From: Phialocephala subalpina
Lineage: Eukaryota > Ascomycota > Leotiomycetes > Helotiales > Mollisiaceae
DNA: 64,000 bases
Direction: 5' to 3'
Assembly (NCBI GenBank): GCA_900073065.1
Contig: FJOG01000002.1
Coordinates: 2,078,243 to 2,142,242, forward strand
In this document: positions 56,803 to 64,000 of the stretch, one piece after another
Numbering within the stretch: the first letter of the stretch is position 1
How the letters are laid out: each line of letters starts with the position of its first letter
Translations under genes and position numbers: made by a program
Notes under the pieces: model-generated
The model's database searches: none
Told to the model about the DNA's origin: nothing
Seen by the model: only the letters and a program-made list of their open reading frames with translations

Positions 56803-59800
56803 TCCTGCAACTCTGCCACAACAGAAGTGACTTCTGTCAACGTTGCAATAAGTATTTCAGGACGACATGTAAGGAGCTGTAGAGCCAGCGACGCTTATCC
56901 AAAGGGCAATGAGTGGAGGAATGCTACAGATTCCAACCAACGGGCTGTGAGGGGGGTGTGGAGAGATAAGGCCGCTGAAGTCAATAAGGCGGTTGACGGT
57001 GAAGTCTGGATCGATTAGGGTTGTGTGAATTCGAGACTCCAAGATGATTGCCAAGTACGTTTGCCGTTCATACCCAAACTGAAGAGAAATTAGTGTTGGA
57101 AAGAGGTGGTGAGGAGAAGTTGGGGAGAAGGCGCACTTTGAGACAGGCCTCACATAACAAACAGCCTTCTTATCGCTGCTATCAACACCCATGAACACCA
57201 CGCTCGGGTCTCGATTGATCGGACAAGTTCGCAGAGCAAACACACAATTCGAGGAGTGAGGGTGCAGTTGCAATGGGCGACAATGGTCAAAGATGAAGTG
57301 TTGCTGCCGACTTCAATTTGATCTGGAAGAAATGGTCTTCGGCACATCACAACAATCGCTCGATACAGCAGATTCCTCCCATATTGAGGCAGCCCATGCC
57401 ACCACCACTTCGCTGTGCTAATGCTCGCTGGTGCTTAGCGGGGGCCGGGATCATCTGGCAAGTGGAACAGCATCGCCTTGAGCGGGCCAGTGATGAGTGA
57501 CGGTGGCGTTGGGCCCCCTGCAACGCCCTGCAACGGTCTCCAACCAGCGTCGATGCCTGCCCGCCTTCACGCCCGCTAGCTGCGGGGCGCCTTTCTTAGT
57601 GGCCAGCAGAATTGAAGGCCAGCTATATCAGGCATGGCGCCAGGATCTCTCTGCAGGCATGTTGCTGGCGTTGGCTTGTGGTCAGAGCAGCTCGCATCTG
57701 ACAGGTGGGCCACGACCAGAGATCCACTTTGGATCTGTTCTGTTGCGAACATCAAACCTCGAGCTGCATGGCGGAGATGGGACAGCCAACGACGACGACA
57801 GAGGATGGCGGACGCGAATTCAATTCGAGCATCTGCTATCAACCGCAGGAGAGAACCCAGTCACCACCCGTTGGCGCCACTCGTGCAGTCGATTGAAACA
57901 TCTGCCCCGTTCTATGTATAGTCACATCGTGGAGAGTGACTCGTGGGTGGGAGAGTCTTTTACGAAACGTCTCGAACCCCGCCATGAGGATCCAGATGGT
58001 GGGGCTCAGCGATGCTCTGGTGGCCATGGCTTACACTAGAGACCCCCCCCAAGCAAACTTCCCCGGAATATCCGTCGAGGTCTCGAGCTTGAGTATGCTA
58101 TTCCAGGTGAGGATAGTCAAACGTTCAACAAGAAGCGTTTCGAGTATCAAATCCCAGAACTCTCCTGAATCTTCAACCTGCTGTGGTCGCGTGCTCATGT
58201 CTTCGAGGAGGGTGACGTGTGGGGCAACATCAGTAGAGTTGTGCAGGCTGGCTGATCTTTCTAGATGAATCGACTGTTTGAGCAAGTCAAGTCGTCTGGA
58301 TATCTGTTAAATGGTGCAGGTGCAAAGACCCTGTGCGTTATCTGATTGATATGTGAAGAGTTCTCCAGGTACTACTTGCCTGCTCCTCCAATCGCTCGTT
58401 TCTGGCCAGGGAACGACCGGCAGGGTCAACAAAATTACGGCATTGACAGACGACTTGACAAGAACTGAGAAGAATGAATGGATCTCAAAAAAGGTAATTC
58501 TAGAAAAGAATTGTTCGAATTTTCGGCAAAAGGTTGGTGTGTGTAACTCGAGAATCCAGTACCGACAATAAACCTAACAAATGCGGAACACTTGCCCCGA
58601 AGTAGATCTACCTCGACCTCATCCAACAACGTCTACAACACCCAAGCTGCCGCCTCAATTACTTCACATCCAATCTATCCGCGTCAGATCAACACAATCT
58701 GAACTCACGATGACGACTTCTCAACCGGCCCCATTCTCAATCTCTGAAAATGCTTGGTACGCTCATAAATATCCACTCCGTCTTGCGTCATTGTCACATG
58801 TCTTTCCAACGCAAGAGACTTCATCTGAGACATGAAAAGGAATGCTGACAAGAAGAGGCGGCGATCTCTAATCTGACTTTATTTGATGTATCACAATTGC
58901 CGGTATGCAGATCTCAGCCGTCTGCATTGGTGAAGATGGGACAAGCCCACTCAAAAGCAGTCAGCAGCAGACCAACACCTCAGCAGATGCCTTCAGTCTG
59001 ACTAGACGAAAGCTACAAATTGAATACTTTGCAGCAGCCAGGAGCATTCGTTCACAATGTAGGTAATTCAGCCAGAAACAACTCGTCACAAAACAGGTGA
59101 GCCTCAGTAGGTGAGAGAGCAGGGCGCTGCTATCGAAGGCTCGCATTAATTTTCAGGCAGTCCGAAAGAACAACTTACAAGACTGAATTCAAGCTAGCTA
59201 CGAACACCACCTTATAGGACCGGCTAGATGAAGCTCCTCCCAATCAGCCAGGAAGTCAATCAACACGTTCCAGAAGCAATATGGCCTCTTGCAGCTTGGC
59301 CAGCAGAAAGGAGGGCGGCCGACAAGCATTTGCAGGAGTCCAGGCATGCGACATGGTCTCTCGACTAAGGTGTGCAGAACAGAACAGGCATCGAGTTGAT
59401 GAAGGCCGAGATGATGAAAGGCCTTCTTTTAACTTCACAACTTTCCCATCACACTGCCTTTCGACTTGTATTCTCATCCTCTCCCTGTAAAAAGAAGATT
59501 GGGAGAGTTGTGGAGTGAAGAGAAGAAGCACTGAATGTTGAGGAAGGTGTCGTGCGGGATAAGTAGATCAAAGTGCTTGGTGGGCAACGCATCCGGAAGG
59601 CGTATCCTGCACTTTTCATTTCCAACCATGATTGATGGCAGGTACTAGCATGAGAGGAAGGTACGTCCCTGCTGAAGTATGATCCGCATCTCGGGTGCCT
59701 GAGAAACAGGAGGAGCAGAAGCCAAGCCAGACAGACACATGCTGGATGAATATGTTCTAAGCATTTACTACTACTCAAGGTAGTAGCAAGCATAATTGGA

Positions 59801-59931
59801 CTTTACAGTCAAGCAAACGAGTGTGATAGCTACAACCAAGCCAGCTCGGCGATTCCTCCTCTTGCATCCATCCGTTTTCTGCTCAACATCAACCTCAGCC
59901 TCACACTCAGCAAGATAGAAGTTAAGACCAC
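56803..59931. other. Long intergenic region
   Basis: 3.13 kb between the divergently placed PPS1 start and the THI5 stop. 57350-58050 is GC-rich and open over 180 codons on the plus strand (57497-58039), but the translation has no family features and the opposite strand is equally open. No intact gene, RNA or repeat recognised. A small gene cannot be excluded. Confidence 0.4.
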
Positions 59932-61220
59932 CTAAGCAGCGATCTTAACATCCAATCTCTGGAAACCACCTCTGTTCGCAACCTCCTGCTGCAACTTCGC
60001 CATCCTCTTCTGGTCTCCAACAGGATCAAGCTGATCGCCCTCAAGTTGCCATCCCAAGAACTCATTCGTGTAGTTCGGCACGAAGTTTTCTTCCAAGACA
60101 CCCAGTCTCTTCCCATACTTAGTTACTTTCTCCCAGTCACGCTGGACGTTCTTCAGATCTTTGCTGAAGTACGCATAAGAGCGTTCAAAGATCTTGGTGT
60201 TCACTACGGAAGCCATCTCGGGCTTCATGTCGATATACTTCTTGTATGCTTCAGTGGGAGAGGAGAGGACGTAGTCTGTTGCTCGCTTGACGGCTTTCAT
60301 GAACTTGGTGATTTTCTCGGGGTTCTCGGCCATGAAAGCATCATTTGCTGTCATTCTCATTAGCACCTCACCTCTAATGTTTGACGAAAGCTGGGAGCTC
60401 GAGGTGAGAGACATACCGATGTAAAGGATGCTACAAAAGCAACAACACCCCAACTCCGCCAACTCATCAATCCTCAACATCTTCACCTCATCCCTGGCGC
60501 GTCCTTGTCCAGCCAACCACTCCTCAAGCTCAACCATCTGGACGTTCTCAAGTCCGATTCCGGCGTCGATGCTACCTTCAATGATGGCTTTTGAGACGTT
60601 CATTCCGCATCTCACGGCCTCGTAGTCAGTTGGCTTCATGCCGTAATACTTGGTTAGTTCGTCGATTTGAATCTATTCCCAAATCTCCTATCAGCATTGT
60701 TTATTTTGGATGATGAGGTGATGAGAGGGAAAATTGAACGACAGTGTTGAGGTACCTTCCCAAACTCCCCAACATAACCAATCTTCTTCCCCTTCAAGGA
60801 GCGGAAATCAGTCGTGATACCGCTGTCCTTCAGATACACCACTCCAGTGAACGGTTCATCGAGGAGGGAGCCAATGGAAGTGACGGGGAAGCCGCGGGCT
60901 TTGGCTGCGAGGGTGTGGATCATGGCTTTGAAGCCCATGTCGACTTTGCCGGAGCCGATGATCTCGGTGACATCTGAGAGTCGTTTTGTCAGTGTGGAGA
61001 GAGTGGAGCTGGGGGGCAAAGGGAGGGGGTACCAGAAGGGTCGTTAGGTTCAAGCAGAGCGACTTTGATTCCTTCATCGGCGAAGAAGCCCATTTTCTGA
61101 GCGAGGTAGACGGGGGCATGGTATGGCGTTGCGTGCCTTCACTTCTTCAGCTTCCCTCATTCACAATTCCCTCTTCCATGCTTACCAGTTCATCAAGAAA
61201 GTAATCTTATCAGTCGACAT
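59932..61220 (-). CDS. THI5: 4-amino-5-hydroxymethyl-2-methylpyrimidine phosphate synthase (thiamine biosynthesis)
   Basis: Five exons: 61220-61186, 61136-61033, 60973-60756, 60672-60417 and 60347-59932, total 342 residues, against 340 in yeast Thi5. Start [30 protein letters not shown], then [14 protein letters not shown] with Lys62 and His66 at the same numbers as yeast Thi5; these bind PLP and donate the histidine consumed in the single-turnover reaction. The iron-binding CCCFC motif falls at 195-199, again as in yeast. The product is HMP-P, the pyrimidine half of thiamine; the enzyme is cytosolic. A TPP aptamer lies in the 5' leader, within a likely 5' UTR intron, so expression should fall when TPP is high. 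The gene is the NMT1/thiA type of Neurospora and Aspergillus. Confidence 0.97.
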
Positions 61221-61235
61221 CTTGCTTTCAAAAAG

Positions 61236-61454
61236 CTACCAGAGGTTAGGAGACTTGCAGGGGGAAATAGGGGAAGCATGATCCTTTCGCTAGAATTATC
61301 TAGATCAAGTTCTTGGAACGGTATATTCTCAGATCCGAAACCTCACGCTCCGTCCAAACCTTCTCTCATCTCAATTAGGACATGGAGATGAGGTGGAAGG
61401 TCAGGATTGAAGTGTGAGGAATCGGAACACCCGCCATGCTTTTGTGCACGTTAC
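61236..61454 (-). other. Putative 5' UTR intron of THI5 containing the aptamer
   Basis: On the minus strand a gtaacg donor at 61454-61449 and a TAG acceptor ending at 61236, with a CCTAAC branch site at 61250-61245, would define a 219-nt leader intron that encloses the TPP aptamer. This is the arrangement known for Neurospora NMT1. The acceptor and branch are convincing. The donor is inferred, and other GT sites exist. Confidence 0.45.
61276..61348 (-). promoter_or_regulatory. TPP (THI-element) riboswitch aptamer upstream of THI5
   Basis: Minus-strand sequence shows the pyrimidine-sensor CUGAGA at 61332-61327, then a variable P3, then CTTGATCTAGATAATTCTAG and CGAAAGGATC, matching the eukaryotic TPP consensus (A)CUUGAU-CUGG-AUAAUA-CCAG-CGAAGGGA. 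CTAG/CTAG closes the P5-type stem around AUAAUU. The ends GCGUGA and UCAUGC pair to form P1. Its 3' end is 55 bp upstream of the THI5 ATG. Fungal TPP riboswitches control alternative splicing of leader introns; that mechanism is inferred here. Confidence 0.92.
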
Positions 61455-62038
61455 CTGAATCTGATCTCTTGACACTTCATTGCGGAAGAATTGCTCTGCT
61501 GTTGTCGAAACATACTGCCTGTTTGTTTCCTTCAGATGATAAACGAGTTCAAAAAGATTTTCTAAGGTGATGAGAGAGAAAATTTTGCAATAAAGTAAAG
61601 AAAATCGAGGGGCAGCAATGCCTTTTCAACTTGGGACGGCCGGACTTCTCGGCAAGCTACCCCTCCACCATCCTGCATCTCAATGCCATTTAAATTGGAT
61701 TGTTGGGAGCTTGAGCTCTTTTTACGCCAATTGAAGGTTCGATATGTAGCATATCCTTATGCTGATTGAGGGAGATGCAGGAATTTGTTGTTAGTGCATG
61801 TGGCGGACTTGTCTTGGTACAGCTGTGGTGGGGCAATTTTACCCCTCCTTGGACTCCGATTCGGAAGGAGGGGTGAGACTGAATTAAAAATCAGGTGATG
61901 TTTTGGGAATGTCATCAAGGTTGGGACTCTTATTGAATTAAATTCTTGTGAAAGGAGGGAGAAAACTGCTGAGATAGCTCTTCATGAAACAGCTATAGAG
62001 TGACGGACATCATCTCCTATCTATTCAACGACCCTTTA
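61455..62038. other. THI5 upstream flank
   Basis: 584 bp separating THI5 from the truncated aconitase locus. Probably the THI5 promoter. No gene or repeat recognised. No trace of the missing aconitase C-terminal domain is found here. Confidence 0.45.
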
Positions 62039-64000
62039 TCAAATGCTTCTTTGAGCATACAACATGATACCTCGCATCCCTTTCAAAGATTCCACATAAT
62101 TCAACGGAAAGGGTGCTTGGTACATTTTCTTTCCTGAGTTGAAGGATGAGGGGAGTTCGTCGCTGTTTGGGGGCTGGAATTTGAAGGCGTTTCCGTGAGG
62201 GTCTGGGATGGTGTCGGTTGAGGGGTTGAAGTCGAGAGAGCCGTGGTATGCGAACGCGATGGCAAGCTCGGGGGAGGTGACGAAGGAGTGTGTGCCTGGG
62301 TTGCCATCGTGTCGACTGGGATGGGTCAGAATAGGGTTATAAATAGGAGGATGATATGTACCCTGTGAAGTTGCGGTTGAAGGAAGATATTACAGAGTTT
62401 GGCTTGCCCTGAGTAAGTGTCAGTTTGACAGACGTGCGAAAGCTTGGGGGTGTTGTTTTCACCTTCGACACATCTGTTCTGTTCCATTGTCCCACGCAAG
62501 GCCCACAAGAACTGCTGAGAACCATAGCCCCTGCTTTCCTCATGGTGTCGAGAAACCCTGCATCTTCTGCAGTAGCCCGTATGTGTTCGCTTCCAGTGGA
62601 GACAAAGAACGGAGTCTTCATCTTGAAGCCAGCTTTATTGGCTTGTTTTATCAAACCCGACACCTTTATCAAATCTTCAAATGAAGAATTGGTACAACTA
62701 CCAACAAGCGAAGCGGATATTTTTTCCGGCCAATTATTGTCCTCGACTGCCTGTCCCAACTTCGATAATGGATGAGAAAGATCTGGTGTGTAGGGTCCAT
62801 TGATGTGTGGTTCCAACGCATCGAGATTAATCTCCACAGTATCATCATAGTACGAATCACTCCTCTCATCCGGAGTCAAAAAATCAAGATTCTGTCTCGC
62901 AGCATTAGCGATACCCGCTCATTTCGTAGCATTGAGATATCGACCCATTGCATCGGTGTATGGGAAAAGGCATGATGTTGCTCCAATCTCAGCAGACATG
63001 TTCCCGATGGTCGTCATGGCTGTTGCTCCAAGTCCATCAACACCAGGACCGAAGAATTCGACAATCTTGCCTTTGCCACCCGTGACTGATACAAGTCCAG
63101 CGAGCTTGCAGATGATGTCTTTTGAGCTTGCCCAGCCGCTCAACTTCCCTGCCAGTCGAACGCCGAGGACTTTCGGGCAGGGCAGTCCCCATTGCAGACC
63201 TGCCATTGCGTCTACAGCGTCTGATCCACCAACTCCAATACCCAGCATTGACATACCCGCAGCGTTTGGTGTGTGAGAATCTGTTCCAACAAGAAGACTT
63301 CCTGGACTATCAAGAGTTAGCAGACTTCTCGCAAAGAGTATGAGGTATCAGCTTACAAAGCATAATTCTCAAAAATAATCGTATGAATGATCCCCGAGCC
63401 CGGTTTCCAAAACCCAATACCATACCTCGCAGAAGCAGAAGCCAAAAACTCAAACACCTCACGGTGAATTTTCTTCGCAGCAGCCAGATCCTGTTCTGCT
63501 CCCTTCTCAGCCATCGTCAAATGATCTGTATGGATTGTAGTCGGCAAAGCGACTTTCTCGATGCCTGCACTCATGAACCGCAGAAGAGTCATTGTGGCAT
63601 TTGCATCGTGGATGGCGACGCGATCTGGATATAGCTTCAAGAATGACTTTCCGGGCGAGATTACTTGGGATACTGGGTCGCATAGATGTGAATAGAGCAT
63701 CTTCTCTGAGAGAGTGAGTGGTCGAGCTATCCTGCGCCGGACTTGTGTGAGGTTCTCTCGTAGGTGGGTGTATGGGAGAAAGGAATCCTGACCAGCTTGT
63801 CAGCGGTCGATTTCTAAGCTATACGGGGAGGGAGTGTCACCTTCTCAAGATTGCTCATAGGAATGGAATTTGGATCTTTGAGGCGGCCGTTAGATACAGT
63901 AGTGAGCCTCCGCCGACGGGGCAGCAGTCGCTGGACATTGTTGCGAGAATTCGGCGATAACTTGAAGTTATTTGTGCAACGCAGCTGGCAGAAACGAGAC
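62039..64000 (-). pseudogene. Aconitase-family (Aco2-like) gene, 5' partial, with in-frame TGA and missing C-terminal domain
   Basis: Exons on the minus strand: >64000-63841, 63787-63357, 63306-62463, 62408-62362 and 62315-62039. The 5' end has an Arg-rich, presequence-like stretch before TVSNGRLKDPNSIPMSNLE, so the start lies off the window. Aconitase blocks follow: [35 protein letters not shown] and SSCGPC (the three 4Fe-4S cysteines), then SSFNRNFTGRHDG and SFVTSPELA. A TGA at 62921-62919 interrupts the frame where YLNATK is followed by AGIANAARQN; relatives have Arg or similar, and CGA to TGA is one transition. The protein ends after MYQAPF plus about 25 unrelated residues, so the swivel domain 4 (roughly 270 residues) is absent. 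It is probably a pseudogene of the mitochondrial aconitase paralogue. Confidence 0.78.

Noticed and set aside
57497..58039. 180-codon GC-rich open frame in the PPS1-THI5 spacer
   Set aside because: Low-complexity composition, equally open opposite strand, no recognisable motif, start or splice partner. Probably chance.
62899..62921. Possible tiny intron removing the TGA in the aconitase gene
   Set aside because: The only GT..AG pair there spans 23 bp, starts after the TGA and is too short to splice.
1..64000. tRNA, rRNA, CRISPR array or transposon
   Set aside because: No B-box with a foldable cloverleaf, no rRNA stretch, no regular repeat-spacer array and no transposase or reverse-transcriptase motif was seen by eye. 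A tRNAscan-SE and RepeatMasker run would settle this.

Overview
The window is nuclear DNA of a filamentous ascomycete (Pezizomycotina). The genes carry many short introns of about 45-90 bp with GT..AG ends and CTAAC-type branch sites. The gene content is typical: a fungal phytochrome hybrid kinase, a CreD-type arrestin, a CYP52-clan P450, GH55 and GH131 enzymes, and a THI5 gene with a TPP riboswitch. The class cannot be fixed from the sequence. It is a draft assembly, with a 671-base run of N at 14413-15083.

Layout, left to right: RTP1/Tango6 (5' partial, +); creD-like arrestin adaptor (-); a 3.6 kb gene-poor stretch; a GH131 glucanase locus with broken frame (+); a CYP52-clan P450 (+); the assembly gap; a broken bHLH factor (+); a phytochrome histidine kinase (+); a secreted, probably GPI-anchored APP1-like protein (-); a broken gene of unknown family (-); an FSH-type serine hydrolase (+); a GH55 exo-beta-1,3-glucanase (-); a diverged 0.7-0.8 kb tandem duplication; threonine synthase (-) divergent from a methyltransferase (+); a luciferase-domain (PF17648-like) protein (+); a broken UbiA prenyltransferase (-); RNA polymerase I largest subunit RPA190 (-) divergent from splicing factor PRP3 (+); the TFIIH helicase RAD3/XPD (+); dual-specificity phosphatase PPS1 (-); HMP-P synthase THI5 (-) behind a TPP riboswitch; and, at the right edge, a truncated aconitase paralogue with an in-frame TGA (-).

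Housekeeping genes (RPA190, PRP3, RAD3, THR4, PPS1, RTP1, THI5) alternate with accessory genes. No secondary-metabolite cluster is assembled: the P450, the FSH hydrolase, the methyltransferase and the UbiA remnant are scattered and no PKS, NRPS or terpene cyclase is visible.

The strongest regulatory signal is the TPP aptamer upstream of THI5. The strongest genome-level pattern is decay. About 29.6 kb of coding sequence in 15 genes reads without any lesion. Five dispensable loci (GH131, bHLH, UbiA, an unknown gene and an aconitase paralogue) together carry about six apparent single-base length changes, mostly in homopolymers, plus one or two nonsense codons. Exon boundaries given here come from reading frame and splice consensus only; no alignment or transcript data were available.
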